A stretch of 64,000 nt of DNA from Olleya sp. Hel_I_94 (GTDB taxonomy: Bacteria > Bacteroidota > Bacteroidia > Flavobacteriales > Flavobacteriaceae). Numbering within the stretch: the stretch's first letter is position 1; each line of letters starts with the position of its first letter. The stretch is taken from positions 2,485,001 through 2,549,000 of the forward strand of contig NZ_VISI01000002.1 of assembly GCF_007827365.1 (NCBI RefSeq). Direction: 5' to 3'. The notes below the pieces were generated by a model. That model did not search any database. It saw only the letters and a list, made by a program, of their open reading frames with translations, and was not told the DNA's origin. The position numbers and the translations under genes are program-made. Shown piece after piece: positions 45,680-57,375 of this stretch.

Positions 45680-46825
45680 ATGAAACATATTTTTTTTCTA
45701 TTTGTAGGTTTATTTTTAACGTCTAACCTTAGCGCGCAAACTATATATAAAGAGCTTAACTCTGAAAGGCTAGGAGAAACTAGACAAATAAAAATCCAAT
45801 TACCAAGAAACTACGATACATCAAGTAAAAAATATCCCGTTATATATGTTTTTGATGCAGATTACTTGTTTGAGCCTGTTGCAGGAAATGTGGACTATTA
45901 TGCCTATTGGGAAGACATACCAGAAGCTATTGTTATCGGTGTTAATCAATACGGATTAAGAGAAAACGATTGTTATTATAGCGAACAAAACTCTCTGCCA
46001 ATCGAAAGTGGTGCAGCCTTTTTTGAGTTTATTAGCATGGAGTTGGTTCCGTTTATAGATAAAACCTTCCGTACAGAAAACTTTAAAGTTGCTGTAGGAC
46101 ATGGTAAAACAGCAAATTTTATTAATTACTATCTGTTAAAAGGTATTCCTTTATTTCAATCTTATATTGTTTTAAGTCCAGAGTTAGCTCCAGATATGGC
46201 TAATTATTTAACAGAAGTATTTCCTAAACTAGAACAAAAAACGTTTTACTATTTAGCAAGTACTACCAATGATGCCTCAAATATTCATGAACAAACTGAA
46301 GCTTTGTCTAACGCATTAAAAGCAATAGACAATAATAATGTTTTAAAAACATTTGAGACGTTTGATGGACCATCACACTACACCTTACCCACTCACGCAA
46401 TTCCTAAAGCATTAGAGAGTATCTTTTTAGTGTTTCAGCCAATTAGTAAAAAAGAGTACAAAGAAACAATTCTAAATCTAGAAGGCAATCCAGTGGATTA
46501 CCTGACGGAAAAATACCAAATGATTGATGAGTTGTTTGGAATAGAAAAACCAATTTTAATTAACGATTTTAAAGCAATTGAAGCAGCTATTAAAAAGAAA
46601 GAAAATTGGGAATATTTTGAAGATTTAGGAAAATTAGCTAGAAAAGAATATCCAGATACATTATTAGGAAATTATTATTTAGGACGCTTTTATGAAGAAA
46701 CAGGAGAGCCTAAAAAAGCAATGAAAACATACCAGTCGGCTTATGTGCTATCAGAAATAGCAGGTATTACTAAAGATCACGTTTTAGAATTATCAGAACA
46801 GATTAAAGCAGATTTTGGATATTAA
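45680..46825 (+). CDS. Exported alpha/beta-hydrolase-fold esterase-like protein lacking the nucleophile Ser
   Basis: 381 residues: signal peptide MKHIFFLFVGLFLTSNLSAQ, then a Fes/esterase D-type fold (RQIKIQLPRNYDTSSKKYPVIYVFDADYL, FISMELVPFIDKTFRT). The nucleophile elbow expected as G-x-S-x-G reads VAVGHGKTANF, with Gly142 in place of Ser. The distal His appears kept in FDGPSHYTL. The C-terminus (YLGRFYEETGEPKKAMKTYQSAY) is a TPR-like helical pair. It may be a non-catalytic relative or use another residue. It sits between the YbhN-like gene (36 bases) and radA (3 bases). Confidence 0.8.
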   Translation: MKHIFFLFVGLFLTSNLSAQTIYKELNSERLGETRQIKIQLPRNYDTSSKKYPVIYVFDADYLFEPVAGNVDYYAYWEDIPEAIVIGVNQYGLRENDCYYSEQNSLPIESGAAFFEFISMELVPFIDKTFRTENFKVAVGHGKTANFINYYLLKGIPLFQSYIVLSPELAPDMANYLTEVFPKLEQKTFYYLASTTNDASNIHEQTEALSNALKAIDNNNVLKTFETFDGPSHYTLPTHAIPKALESIFLVFQPISKKEYKETILNLEGNPVDYLTEKYQMIDELFGIEKPILINDFKAIEAAIKKKENWEYFEDLGKLARKEYPDTLLGNYYLGRFYEETGEPKKAMKTYQSAYVLSEIAGITKDHVLELSEQIKADFGY

Positions 46826-46828
46826 CTT

Positions 46829-48190
46829 ATGGCTAAAGTAAAAACTACCTTTTTTTGTCAAAATTGCGGTACGCAATATGCTAAATGGCAAGGACAATGT
46901 AATGCCTGCAAGGAGTGGAATACAATTGTTGAAGAGGTTGTGCAAAAACCAGAAAAAAGCGATTGGAAAACACCTACTAATAATACAAAACGAGCATCAA
47001 AACCATTAAGAATAAACGAAATTGATTCCTCTAAAGAAGCAAGATTAGATACGCTTGATGCGGAATTTAATCGTGTGTTGGGTGGTGGGATTGTACCAGG
47101 ATCTTTAACGCTTTTGGGTGGAGAACCAGGTATTGGTAAAAGTACATTGTTACTTCAAATTTCATTAAAATTACCCTATAAAACCTTATACGTTTCTGGA
47201 GAAGAAAGTCAAAAGCAAATAAAAATGCGTGCCGAGCGTATAAACCCGGAAAACGAAAGTTGCTACATTCTTACTGAAACAAAAACACAAAATATTTTTA
47301 AGCAAATAGAAGCCTTAGAGCCAGATATTGTAATTATTGATTCTATTCAAACATTGCATTCTGATTATATAGAGTCCTCAAGTGGAAGTATCAGCCAGGT
47401 TAAAGAGTGTACGACAGAGCTTATTAAATTTGCTAAAGAAACCAATACACCAGTAATTTTGATTGGTCATATAACAAAAGATGGTAACATCGCTGGACCA
47501 AAAATATTAGAACACATGGTAGATACAGTGCTTCAGTTTGAAGGAGATCGTAACCATGTTTTTAGAATTTTACGTGCGCAAAAAAACCGATTTGGATCTA
47601 CACACGAACTTGGAATATATGAAATGCAAGGTTCGGGATTAAGAGAGGTTTCCAATCCAAGCGAAATATTAATTTCAAAAAAAGATGACGAGTTGTCTGG
47701 TAACGCTATAGCAGCAACATTAGAAGGTATGCGTCCATTAATGATTGAGGTTCAGGCATTGGTTAGTACAGCAGTTTATGGTACGCCTCAACGTAGTGCA
47801 ACTGGATTTAATGCTAAACGACTAAATATGTTGTTAGCAGTTTTAGAAAAACGTGCAGGCTTCAGGCTTGGCGCAAAGGATGTTTTTTTAAATATAACTG
47901 GAGGTATATCTGTGGATGATCCAGCAATAGATTTAGCAGTGGTAGCAGCAATATTATCCTCAAATGAGGACGAAGCTTTGCAAGCAAATTTTTGTTTTGC
48001 TGCAGAAGTTGGTTTATCTGGAGAAATCAGACCAGTACAGCGTGTGGAACAACGTATACTTGAGGCAGAAAAACTAGGTTTCTCCACTATTTTTGTGTCT
48101 AAATACAATAAAATTTCTTTAAAAAATACTGCAATTAAAATTCAATTAATCTCTAAAATTGAAGACTTGGTGGATTTGATAATTACTTAA
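46829..48190 (+). CDS. radA: DNA repair protein RadA
   Basis: Branch-migration helicase in recombinational repair. 453 residues: C4 zinc finger CQNCGTQYAKWQGQCNAC at residues 10-27, Walker A LLGGEPGIGKSTLLL, the RadA KNRFGS motif and a Lon-protease-like C-terminal domain (LAVVAAILSSNEDEAL, GEIRPVQRVEQRI). It is last in the panC operon, 3 bases after the esterase-like gene. Confidence 0.96.
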   Translation: MAKVKTTFFCQNCGTQYAKWQGQCNACKEWNTIVEEVVQKPEKSDWKTPTNNTKRASKPLRINEIDSSKEARLDTLDAEFNRVLGGGIVPGSLTLLGGEPGIGKSTLLLQISLKLPYKTLYVSGEESQKQIKMRAERINPENESCYILTETKTQNIFKQIEALEPDIVIIDSIQTLHSDYIESSSGSISQVKECTTELIKFAKETNTPVILIGHITKDGNIAGPKILEHMVDTVLQFEGDRNHVFRILRAQKNRFGSTHELGIYEMQGSGLREVSNPSEILISKKDDELSGNAIAATLEGMRPLMIEVQALVSTAVYGTPQRSATGFNAKRLNMLLAVLEKRAGFRLGAKDVFLNITGGISVDDPAIDLAVVAAILSSNEDEALQANFCFAAEVGLSGEIRPVQRVEQRILEAEKLGFSTIFVSKYNKISLKNTAIKIQLISKIEDLVDLIIT

Positions 48191-48590
48191 ACTTCAATTG
48201 TAAATATAATTTTGAGATAGTTTTTTAATGAACAAAATAATGCTTTGTGTTTTTAAACGGATTAATATTACGTTCTAACGAAAATAAAAGGTAAATTGAA
48301 ACCTACATATGATATTTGTCGTAGGTATCTTGCTTTACTGTAAATCCTTTCCCTCATAGCTTTTAAAAGAAAGTAAAATATATGCTATAAATCTATAAGT
48401 TAGTTTGTTATGAGTGTTTTGAAGGGTGAGAAAATATCGCTTTTATTTGATAAAATAGTTAGGTTAAAACACTTTTTAACTTGGTTATTTGTTTTTTATA
48501 GACAAAAACATTTTTCATACTAATTTATCTGAATTTTCTTTCAAACAACATTTTGATGTGCTCAATATCAATATATTATTCCTTAAACAA
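48191..48590 (+). other. 400-base gap without a gene
   Basis: AT-rich and mostly unstructured. I see one hairpin, ACCTAC-N14-GTAGGT (48301-48326), not followed by a T-run, and a near -7 element GATATTTG (48311-48318, one mismatch) inside its loop. A frame continuous with the next gene starts at TTG 48489, but the residues do not look like protein sequence ahead of a signal peptide, so I treat this part as leader. No RNA gene recognised. Confidence 0.6.
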
Positions 48591-51500
48591 ATGATTTTAA
48601 AACAAACTCTAGCAAATATTTGCTTAAAAGTAGTGGTGTTTATTTTGCTTTTAATCGGTAATCAAACGGTTAAAGCACAATGTATTCCTACAGGGATGCA
48701 ATCATGGAATTATTTTAATATTAGCAATGTGCAAATAAATGGAGATGGAGCAAGTCAACTAATTAATTTTTCAGGAGGTGATAATTCTGTATATAAAGAT
48801 TTTACTTCTCAATCGGTAAATGTGACTGTCGGTAACACTTATAATGTGACTATTGATCATGTAAAGGAGACATGGGGAAATGTAAAGGTGAAAATGTGGA
48901 TTGACTATGAGGGAAATGGAACTTATATAGAGGTTTATGATTCAGGTATAGCGGTAAATAATAATCTATCAACTTATACTACTAATGCATCTTTTACAGT
49001 AGATAATGTTTCGATTCCAGGGTCAGTTGTTTTAAGGGTTGCTGCAACGTACCATGGAGGAAGTATTACGGATGCCTGTACATTTATTGATAGAGCAGAG
49101 GTGGAAGATTACACATTAAATGTAACACCAATATCTGCTACACCAATTGCTGTAAATGAGGAATTGACTGTGACTAAAAACAGTACTGCTGGTTTGGATA
49201 ATCAAGTAAATGTAGCTGCCAATGATTATATTGGAACTACAGGTGGTGACTCTGATGATTATGCTATATCTACATTGCCAAGTAATGGAGCGGTTTCAGA
49301 AATTTCGGATGGTACTTTCCAATATATTCCAAACGCTAATTTTTTAGGTGCAGATAGCTTTACTTATAATTTATGTAATAATATTAATCAATGTGTGCAA
49401 GGTACAGTATCTGTAACTGTCTTAAATAATTATTGTACACCATCAGGAGTAACAAATGGAATACGATACATTACTAATGTCACTTTACCAGGAGAAACCG
49501 TTACAATTGATAATGACTCAGGCGATGGAGGAGGTTACGAGGATTTTACTCATATTCCTGCTGCAGATTTATATTTAGGAAATAGTTATGACTTATCTAT
49601 TTTAATAGATGGAAACACCACTTTAACTGCTAGTAATCATAGGTCTGGATGGGTCGCATTTATAGACTTTAATCAGGATGGTGTTTTTGATACAGGAAGT
49701 GAGAGGGTGTATCGTTCTGGTGGTAATACTGGAGGAGAGGAGTCTAATGTATCTTTTCCTTATGCTTCAAGGGAGTTTACTGTTCCTTTTACTGCAGTTC
49801 ATGGTGCAACTACTATGCGTATTGGTATGAGACAATATTGGTCACCTGACAGTGGTTGCTCTACTGCTACAGTAATAGATTATGAAGATTATAAAGTCAA
49901 TATAGGGTTAGATCCTAGTGCGCCTCAAGATATAACTGTAACAGGAAATAGTTCTGAAATTACAAATGGACAAACCCAAACTACGTATTCTAATTTTACC
50001 GACTTTGGAACTTATGATATTAATGGTGGTGCAAAAACAAGAGTTTTTGAAATAGTTAATAGTGGTTCTCAGCCCTTAGTTTTAGGAGCTGTTCCAGTCC
50101 AACTTCAAGCAGGTTCGAGTGCTGATTTTTCTATCTTAACACAGCCAGCAGCAGGAACAACACTTGCAGCGGGAGGCGTTGTATCTTTTTCAATTAGTTT
50201 TGATCCAAGTACTATAAATAATAATATTACAGCTGTCGTGTTGTTAAATAGTGACGATCCGGACGAGAACCCTTTTACATACGTAATTAAAGGGGATGGT
50301 CAAGAGTTGTATCCTGATACAGATGGAGATGGTGTGTCAAACAATATTGATATTGATGATGATAATGATGGTATAACTGATGGAGAAGAACAATTACAGT
50401 GTTTACTGTATAGTAATGCTTCTGTTGTTGAAACCGAATTTTTAAATGAAGATTTTGGATTTGGTTTAAATCGAGCAGCTATAAATGGAAATACAATTGG
50501 AGTAACTACTTCATATTGTTATGAAGATGGTGTTTCTGGATTATCTGCAGATGAGTGTGATGCAGATGTAAACCTAAATGATGGAGAGTACGTCGTACAT
50601 TACTCTGTCACAAATGGTGATGCTTTAAATAATAATGTCACTGCTACGGGAGAAAATATTGCAAATTTTGCTCATTATGCTTGGTATAAAGGAGAAGACC
50701 ATACACCAGGAGATACAAACGGAAGGATGGCAATATTTAATGCAGCAACGGATCCAGGTGTTTTTTATGAAACAGCAATATCAGGGATTTTACCAAACGT
50801 ACCTGTTAACTATAGTTTTTGGGCTATAAATATAGATAACGCAGATAATAGGTTTAGCTCAAGCGAGTTGCCTAGAATAAATCCAAACATCACAGTTAGG
50901 TTTTTATCATCTGATTACACAACAGAGTTAGCTTCATTTGATACTGGTGATATTACCAGATGTAATTCTGGAAATAGTTGTGTGGATTCTGTATGGAAAG
51001 AGTTTGGGACATCAATAATTATTAATCAATCAGAATTTGTTATTCAATTTATAAATAATTCACCTGGAGGTTTAGGTAACGATTTAGCTTTAGATGATAT
51101 CAGAATAACGCAATCATTATGCGATTTAGATAACGATGGAGTAGTCGATGTTTTTGATTTAGATAATGATAATGATGGTATACCTAATATATATGAATAT
51201 GGAGCTTTTCCATTTGGTGGTGATTATGATAGAGATGGATTGGTTTTTTCTGGAGTTGCATGGTCAGATAGTAATGGTAATGGAATGCATGATGCATTTG
51301 AAGGCTTGACGGGTTTGGATACAGATGGAGATGGTACTCCAGATTATTTGGATTTAGATTCTGATAATGATTCTATTTTTGATGTTGTCGAAAATGATGG
51401 ATTTGGCGACTTGGATATAGATGGAGATGGTATCGGAGATGGTAATGATGCTGGTACAGGTATAGCAAATGACGACTTTGATAATGATGGTCTTTTAGCA

Positions 51501-54332
51501 TTAATAGATGGTAATGATAACGATGCGGACTCAGATGATCATGGAGCAGGATATAATGGATATAATTTTCCCGTAGATACTGATGGTGATGGTATTCCAG
51601 ACTATTTAGATGTAGATAGTAATGATAATTTAGATGATATTTCAAATGGTAGTGATATTAGTAATACTATTTACTATTTTTTAGATGTGGATAACAATGG
51701 TGTTATAGATGGAAGCACTGATGCGGATAACGATGGTGTTTTGGATGCATTTGATTCTGATAATACACTATATGGGTCGCCAAGAGATATAGAAGATTCT
51801 TATAGTCTATATTTTGACGGTCGTAATGATTACGTTCAGGATAGTAATGTAATTTCAAGTGGAACTGCTTCATTAATGACTTGGATAAAATCAGAAGGAG
51901 ATAATACGTTTAATTCAAATAGAATAGTGGCTGGCCAAAGTAATTTTTATTTAATGGTAAATGATTCCGATAATTCGGTTTCAGTTGTATTAAATGGTAA
52001 TAATGTTTTAACCTCTACAGATATTGTCGAAGATGGTATATGGATGCATCTAGCATTAACAATAAATGGGTCAGAAACAATTTTATATTTAAATGGTCAA
52101 GCTCAAGGTGATCCTGTAAATGTTGGAGTTATCAATGCGGATCCTTCTAACTTTACTATTGGTAGGTTGGCTAATTCAGATTCAAACTACTTCCATGGAG
52201 AAATTGACGAAGTCAGAGTTTTTGATGTAGCGCTCACAAAAGATGAGGTACAACGAACAGTATACCAAGAATTAAATGAAAACGAAAACTTTAATCAAGG
52301 AAAGATAATTCCTAAAAACATTTCCACAAATGATATAGGCAATAATCTAGTGCGCTATTATAAAATGGATGCTTACAAAGGTGACATCACAGATAATAAA
52401 GTAACACCAACAATAGATCAGTCAACAGGAGCTAAATTGTATAATATTAAAAATATTTATTTTCAAACAGCACCTTTACCTTATCAAACTAGTCAAGATG
52501 GATTGTGGACTACAGAAGCAAATTGGCAACATGGAGAGGTATGGGATATAAATGAAATAGCAAAAAATAAAGATTGGAGTATTGTTAAAATTAACAACAA
52601 CATTTCTACTGCAACATCACATACTCTCTTAGGATTAATAATTCAGTCAGATAAAATATTTAACTTATCAGGTGATAATTATGTTGATAATTCATGGTAT
52701 TTGGAGTTAAACGGTACCTTAGATCTTCCAGGTGATTCTCAATTAATACAATCTATTTCAAGTGATTTAGTGACAGGTTCTCAAGGTAAAATATTAAGAC
52801 GACAAGAAGGGACAAATAATAAATATCGATACAACTATTGGGCGAGTCCAGTTGGAGCTTTAGGCGTGTCTTCCATCACAAATAATAATGGATTAACCTC
52901 TAACTTAAATAATACTCCGTTTACTTTAGATCTTTTAAAAGATGAATCTGGAGCAGCAATACCATTTACATCCAGTTATGACCAAGTAGGAAGCATAAGT
53001 ACATATTGGACGCATACTTATCAAAATGGATATTCATATTATAATTGGTTAAATTTTGATGAAACAGATGTTATACCAACAGGATACGGTTACTCACAAA
53101 AAGGAGTAGGTGTAGGTACAACAGATTATCAATATTTATTTGAAGGAAAACCAAATAACGGAACAGTTGTTATTACTGCGTTAGATACAGGTGGTCCAGG
53201 TTCTATTGGTGGTTCGACAAGAACAATTTCGGTTTTAGGAAACCCATATCCTTCAGCATTAAATGTAACTTCCTTTTTAGCAGATAATAGTAGCGTAATA
53301 AGTGGAGAGATTTATTTATGGGAACAATGGGCTGGAGATACACATATTTTAAATCAATATCAAGGAGGGTATGCAACTGTAAATAATCTGGCAGGTGTTA
53401 AAGCATATCAATTTATTGGATTAAATGGAGACTCAACTCAAAGTGGTGGTGGACCTGCAGAAGGTGTAAAAACACCAACTAAATTTTTACCAGTAGCTCA
53501 AGGTTTTGTAGTAGAAATTGTTAACGATGGTGATATTAAATTTTTAAACTCGCAACGTGTTTTTAAAACAGAAGCAACGGACGAAACAATATTTTTTAGG
53601 CAAGTAGCATCCAATATTGAAGACGAAGCATCAAATACAGAAGATGTGATTAAAAAAATCAGATTGCAATTAACCACTTCTAATGGTTTGGGACGCGAAA
53701 TAGTAATGGGTTTTAGTAGTGTAACAAGTGATGAATTTGACTATGGTTACGATGCAAAGGCATATGAGACTTTTAATAATGATTTATTAATGGTCTTAGA
53801 GGAAAATACTATGGTGCTTCAGGCGTATTCAGAGATTACATCAGATAAAGTAATTGACTTAACATTTAAAGCGGACGGTAATGGTATGTACAATATAAAA
53901 GCGACTCAATTTGTTGATTTTCCATTAGATCAGCCTGTTTTTTTATTAGATAATTTTACGGGTACTTATTATGACTTATCACAAGAGCAAGGTTATAATT
54001 TTACATCGCAGTCAGGTATATATACTAATAGATTTGATATTGTATTTCAAGGGTCAGAAACATTAAGTACAGACGGTTTTACTTTTAATAACGATTTTGG
54101 TATTTATTACAATTCAAACAGTAATAAATTGTTTGCAAAACAATCAAATCAAGATCTTAAGTCACTAACATTGTTTAATGCTTTAGGTCAGAAAATTTTT
54201 CAAATTCAAGATATCAAAGCTGAAGATTTGCAATCCGGTATTAGTCTAAAAAATGCTAGTACAGGTATGTATGTGGTAATATTAAAAACAGTTGAAGGTA
54301 AAATACTAAACAAAAAAATTATAATAGATTAA
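48591..54332 (+). CDS. Giant modular T9SS cargo protein with GEVED, TSP3 and LamG domains
   Basis: 1913 residues from ATG 48591, which begins the signal peptide ([13 protein letters not shown]..., ending TVKAQ). Order: GEVED domain 1 (about 50-175, ends [10 protein letters not shown]); Ig/cadherin-like (187-280, VAANDYIG); GEVED 2 (290-440, [12 protein letters not shown]); choice-of-anchor D (447-570); a short thrombospondin type 3 acidic repeat (574-603, [19 protein letters not shown]); a 240-residue beta-sandwich (604-843); a TSP3 calcium-binding array (844-1063); LamG/concanavalin-like (1069-1226); the shared flavobacterial module (1270-1825, [17 protein letters not shown]); T9SS sorting domain (about 1830-1913). 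Adhesion or carbohydrate binding at the surface is an inference from domains. Followed after 27 bases by the sugar-dehydrogenase gene. Confidence 0.85.
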   Translation: MILKQTLANICLKVVVFILLLIGNQTVKAQCIPTGMQSWNYFNISNVQINGDGASQLINFSGGDNSVYKDFTSQSVNVTVGNTYNVTIDHVKETWGNVKVKMWIDYEGNGTYIEVYDSGIAVNNNLSTYTTNASFTVDNVSIPGSVVLRVAATYHGGSITDACTFIDRAEVEDYTLNVTPISATPIAVNEELTVTKNSTAGLDNQVNVAANDYIGTTGGDSDDYAISTLPSNGAVSEISDGTFQYIPNANFLGADSFTYNLCNNINQCVQGTVSVTVLNNYCTPSGVTNGIRYITNVTLPGETVTIDNDSGDGGGYEDFTHIPAADLYLGNSYDLSILIDGNTTLTASNHRSGWVAFIDFNQDGVFDTGSERVYRSGGNTGGEESNVSFPYASREFTVPFTAVHGATTMRIGMRQYWSPDSGCSTATVIDYEDYKVNIGLDPSAPQDITVTGNSSEITNGQTQTTYSNFTDFGTYDINGGAKTRVFEIVNSGSQPLVLGAVPVQLQAGSSADFSILTQPAAGTTLAAGGVVSFSISFDPSTINNNITAVVLLNSDDPDENPFTYVIKGDGQELYPDTDGDGVSNNIDIDDDNDGITDGEEQLQCLLYSNASVVETEFLNEDFGFGLNRAAINGNTIGVTTSYCYEDGVSGLSADECDADVNLNDGEYVVHYSVTNGDALNNNVTATGENIANFAHYAWYKGEDHTPGDTNGRMAIFNAATDPGVFYETAISGILPNVPVNYSFWAINIDNADNRFSSSELPRINPNITVRFLSSDYTTELASFDTGDITRCNSGNSCVDSVWKEFGTSIIINQSEFVIQFINNSPGGLGNDLALDDIRITQSLCDLDNDGVVDVFDLDNDNDGIPNIYEYGAFPFGGDYDRDGLVFSGVAWSDSNGNGMHDAFEGLTGLDTDGDGTPDYLDLDSDNDSIFDVVENDGFGDLDIDGDGIGDGNDAGTGIANDDFDNDGLLALIDGNDNDADSDDHGAGYNGYNFPVDTDGDGIPDYLDVDSNDNLDDISNGSDISNTIYYFLDVDNNGVIDGSTDADNDGVLDAFDSDNTLYGSPRDIEDSYSLYFDGRNDYVQDSNVISSGTASLMTWIKSEGDNTFNSNRIVAGQSNFYLMVNDSDNSVSVVLNGNNVLTSTDIVEDGIWMHLALTINGSETILYLNGQAQGDPVNVGVINADPSNFTIGRLANSDSNYFHGEIDEVRVFDVALTKDEVQRTVYQELNENENFNQGKIIPKNISTNDIGNNLVRYYKMDAYKGDITDNKVTPTIDQSTGAKLYNIKNIYFQTAPLPYQTSQDGLWTTEANWQHGEVWDINEIAKNKDWSIVKINNNISTATSHTLLGLIIQSDKIFNLSGDNYVDNSWYLELNGTLDLPGDSQLIQSISSDLVTGSQGKILRRQEGTNNKYRYNYWASPVGALGVSSITNNNGLTSNLNNTPFTLDLLKDESGAAIPFTSSYDQVGSISTYWTHTYQNGYSYYNWLNFDETDVIPTGYGYSQKGVGVGTTDYQYLFEGKPNNGTVVITALDTGGPGSIGGSTRTISVLGNPYPSALNVTSFLADNSSVISGEIYLWEQWAGDTHILNQYQGGYATVNNLAGVKAYQFIGLNGDSTQSGGGPAEGVKTPTKFLPVAQGFVVEIVNDGDIKFLNSQRVFKTEATDETIFFRQVASNIEDEASNTEDVIKKIRLQLTTSNGLGREIVMGFSSVTSDEFDYGYDAKAYETFNNDLLMVLEENTMVLQAYSEITSDKVIDLTFKADGNGMYNIKATQFVDFPLDQPVFLLDNFTGTYYDLSQEQGYNFTSQSGIYTNRFDIVFQGSETLSTDGFTFNNDFGIYYNSNSNKLFAKQSNQDLKSLTLFNALGQKIFQIQDIKAEDLQSGISLKNASTGMYVVILKTVEGKILNKKIIID

Positions 54333-54359
54333 TCTCACCACTCTTCCATAAAAACTAAA

Positions 54360-57260
54360 ATGAAAAAAACTTTACAATTGATTGTTGTGCTTTTTGTGCT
54401 ATCGCTTAAAGCTCAAGTTACTATGACGCCAAGTGCCACTGCAGTTACAGCAGGAGCTAACTGGACTACAACAAAAATAACAGCTAATAACGCGCTAAAC
54501 TATCCTTGGGAAATAACTGTTGGACCTGATGGAGATTTATGGGTTACTGAGCGTGTTGGTGAAAAAATCTCAAGAATTAGCACAACAACAGCAACAAATA
54601 CACCAATTACTATGTTAGATTTAAGTGCTAAAGTAACTTATTCTAAACAAGGAGGTTTAATGGGTATGGCAATACATCCAGATTTATATAATCCAATGGT
54701 GTCAATAAATAACTATGTTTTTGTATCATATACCTACAATGATGGTGGAGATTTAAAACTAAGGATAGCGCGATTAGTTTACAATAGTGTATCAGGAACT
54801 CTAACCGAGGATGTTGCGCTTTCTCCCAATGGAGCTATTTTGGAAGGTGTTCCAGCAAGTGGCGATCATAATTCTGGCAGATTAATTTTTGGGCCAGATA
54901 ATAAGCTATATTATACCATAGGTGATCAAGGAGCAAATCAATTTGATTATGCTTGTAACCCTATTTTAGCACAAATTTTACCAACATCATCAACAGATTA
55001 TGATAATTATCCAGGTAAAACGTTGCGAATTAATATTGATGGAAGTATTCCTAATGATAATCCAACTTTAAACGGAGTGAAAAGTCATGTCTATACCTAT
55101 GGACATAGAAACGTTCAAGGAATTGTGTTTGCAGCAGATGGGACACTTTATGCTTCAGAGCATGGCGCTAAGGTAGATGACGAAATAAACATAATTAAAT
55201 CTGGTAAAAATTATGGATGGCCTCAAATAGCAGGTTACTATGATAACATGGCATATACCTATTGTAATTGGTCCTCATTAAATGGGACTTGTAATGCTGG
55301 TGACTTTAGTGATCACAATTGTCCTGCAGGAGCAGAAACTGCAACAGAATTTGAATCTTATCCTACAAGTAATGATTTGCCAGTAGATTTTGAGCCACCA
55401 ATCGGAACCTATGGAGGTACTGTAGCTATAGATCCTCCAGGAGGTTGGTTTACTTGGCCAAGTGTAGCTCCTTCAAGTATTGATATTCATGAAGCTAATA
55501 CAATCCCTAATTGGGGAAGATCATTGTTAATTCCTACTTTAAAAAAAGGAACAATTTACAGAGCTAAATTAACTGCAAATGGAAGTGATATTATTGGTGA
55601 TGATAACGTTGGGTCTATTGATGGTTATGAGGAATTTCATTCTTCAAACGATAGATATCGCGATATAGCAATTTCTCCAGATGGATTAACGATTTATGCT
55701 GTAACTGACAATGCAGGAGGGACCTCTGGTCCTTCATCTAATAGTGGTGTTTCAATATCTAATCCTGGAGTAATTATTAAAATTGAATATGTAGGGCCAC
55801 AAATTACCAATGCACCTATTGCAAATTGTCAAGATATTACTATAGCATTAGATGCATATGGACAAGCTACAATTACTCCAGCAGATATAGATAATGGGTC
55901 TACAAATGTGGATACTATGTTTATTAATCAGGATACATTTGATTGCTCACACATCGGAATACCTCAGGAGGTTTATTTAACAGTTATAAGTGAGGATGGA
56001 GGTGAAGATACTTGTGCTGCAATGGTCACTGTTAATAACACTTCAGAGCCTATAACAGCTCCTGTATTAGCGGATGTTTCTGGTTATTGTTTTGTTACAG
56101 CAATTGCACCAGTTTTAAACTATAATTGTGTGGATTACACTGGTGTTACATCAGATCCTACTAATTATACTTCAGAAGGTGCTTTTGTAGTGCAGTGGAC
56201 ATTTGATGCTGGATCAGAAGGAATTGTGGTTTCAAATCAAAATGTTATTGTAAACCCAATAGCCAATCCAGCTAATGTGATAGTGACAAGTGTTACTAAT
56301 ACTTCTGCGGAATTAGAATGGGATATTTTGCAAGGTACAACTTATCAAATTCGATATAGAGTTAGTGGCGCATCTGCATGGACAACTATAGCGTCCAACA
56401 CAAATAGTGTTTCATTAACCGGATTAGATTTTAATACTAATTATGAAGCACAAGTTAGGGCTGTTTGTGGAACAAGTTATTCCAATTATAGTAATCCATT
56501 AATAACATTTTCTACAACAGATATTACATATTGTGCATCACAGGGTGTTTCAAATGGTTATATTTCTAATGTTTCCATAAATGGTGAGAGTGCTACATTT
56601 ATTAATAATTCATCATCAGGAAATTCATCATATACTAATTATACAGCTGTTTCACCTGTTACTTTAAAAGCTGATGGTGAGACTTCGTATTCGTTAAGTG
56701 TTAATACAAGTTTTAATGCTTCCGGAGTAGCTGTATGGATAGATTATAATCAAAACGGAAGTTTTAATGATGAAGGAGAAAAAGTTTGGGATGATGCAAC
56801 TGGTATAACAGGTAATAGTCCAAGGGTTAATACATTTATCATACCTTTAAATACACCAAATGGTACTACAAGAATGCGTATAGCTTCTAGGCAATATTGG
56901 ACACCAAGCGTTAGTTGTGGAGACATTGTTGAAGCAGGTCAAGATTCAGAAGTAGAAGACTATATGGTCAATATTGTTGCGCCAACCTTATCTATTCAAA
57001 ATTTTGATTTAGCTGTGTTTAGTGTTTATCCTAATCCTATTAAAGATGCGTTTTCTGTTAAACTATCAAATCTATCAAACAAAGAAACGCATGTAAAACT
57101 AATAGATTTACAAGGTCGAATAATTCAGCAAAAAATAATAAGTAAATCTCAAGATACAACTACATTTAATCAATTAAGTCAATTAAATAGTGGTGTCTAT
57201 TTTATAACGATTGTGGAAGACAATAAAACTTTAGCTTCTAAAAAAATTATAAAAATTTAA
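54360..57260 (+). CDS. Secreted PQQ-type glucose/sorbosone dehydrogenase-like protein with T9SS tail
   Basis: 966 residues. Signal peptide MKKTLQLIVVLFVLSLKAQ; a beta-propeller of soluble glucose-dehydrogenase type (about 35-480: WEITVGPDGDLWVTERVGEKI, GGLMGMAIHPDLY, SGDHNSGRLIFGPDNKLYYTIGDQG, YTYGHRNVQGIVFAADGTLYASEHGAKVDDEINII); a HYR-like domain (485-600); fibronectin III (637-715); a GEVED domain (723-870); and a type A T9SS sorting domain starting SVYPNP at about residue 886. It would oxidise sugars outside the cell using PQQ; PQQ synthesis genes are not in the window. It is 27 bases after the giant T9SS gene, so both are likely secreted together. Confidence 0.86.
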   Translation: MKKTLQLIVVLFVLSLKAQVTMTPSATAVTAGANWTTTKITANNALNYPWEITVGPDGDLWVTERVGEKISRISTTTATNTPITMLDLSAKVTYSKQGGLMGMAIHPDLYNPMVSINNYVFVSYTYNDGGDLKLRIARLVYNSVSGTLTEDVALSPNGAILEGVPASGDHNSGRLIFGPDNKLYYTIGDQGANQFDYACNPILAQILPTSSTDYDNYPGKTLRINIDGSIPNDNPTLNGVKSHVYTYGHRNVQGIVFAADGTLYASEHGAKVDDEINIIKSGKNYGWPQIAGYYDNMAYTYCNWSSLNGTCNAGDFSDHNCPAGAETATEFESYPTSNDLPVDFEPPIGTYGGTVAIDPPGGWFTWPSVAPSSIDIHEANTIPNWGRSLLIPTLKKGTIYRAKLTANGSDIIGDDNVGSIDGYEEFHSSNDRYRDIAISPDGLTIYAVTDNAGGTSGPSSNSGVSISNPGVIIKIEYVGPQITNAPIANCQDITIALDAYGQATITPADIDNGSTNVDTMFINQDTFDCSHIGIPQEVYLTVISEDGGEDTCAAMVTVNNTSEPITAPVLADVSGYCFVTAIAPVLNYNCVDYTGVTSDPTNYTSEGAFVVQWTFDAGSEGIVVSNQNVIVNPIANPANVIVTSVTNTSAELEWDILQGTTYQIRYRVSGASAWTTIASNTNSVSLTGLDFNTNYEAQVRAVCGTSYSNYSNPLITFSTTDITYCASQGVSNGYISNVSINGESATFINNSSSGNSSYTNYTAVSPVTLKADGETSYSLSVNTSFNASGVAVWIDYNQNGSFNDEGEKVWDDATGITGNSPRVNTFIIPLNTPNGTTRMRIASRQYWTPSVSCGDIVEAGQDSEVEDYMVNIVAPTLSIQNFDLAVFSVYPNPIKDAFSVKLSNLSNKETHVKLIDLQGRIIQQKIISKSQDTTTFNQLSQLNSGVYFITIVEDNKTLASKKIIKI

Positions 57261-57276
57261 ATAATATTTTTTTATT

Positions 57277-57309
57277 AAACTCCAATGCATTTGCATTGGA
57301 GTTTTTTTA
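57277..57309 (+). terminator. Terminator of the two T9SS genes
   Basis: Perfect stem ACTCCAATGCA-TT-TGCATTGGAGT followed by a seven-T run, 16 bases after the stop. Confidence 0.92.
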
Positions 57310-57375
57310 TGCTCAATAATCAGAGTTTTAAACAGAATTCCTTAATTTCGCGACTCTATAACGAAATTAGAAAAA

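Noticed and set aside
48489..48590. N-terminal extension of the giant T9SS protein from TTG 48489
   Set aside because: It would put 34 residues ahead of a normal signal peptide; ATG 48591 is the better start.
51373..51645. Minus-strand frame with a His/Tyr-rich product
   Set aside because: It is the antisense of the Asp-rich TSP3 repeats (GAT/GAC codons read back as His, Tyr and Ile); no start context and no other sign of coding.
51121..51780. Repetitive DNA that could look like a CRISPR or tandem repeat
   Set aside because: Repeats are degenerate, in frame and encode DxDxDG loops; no constant repeat with unique spacers.
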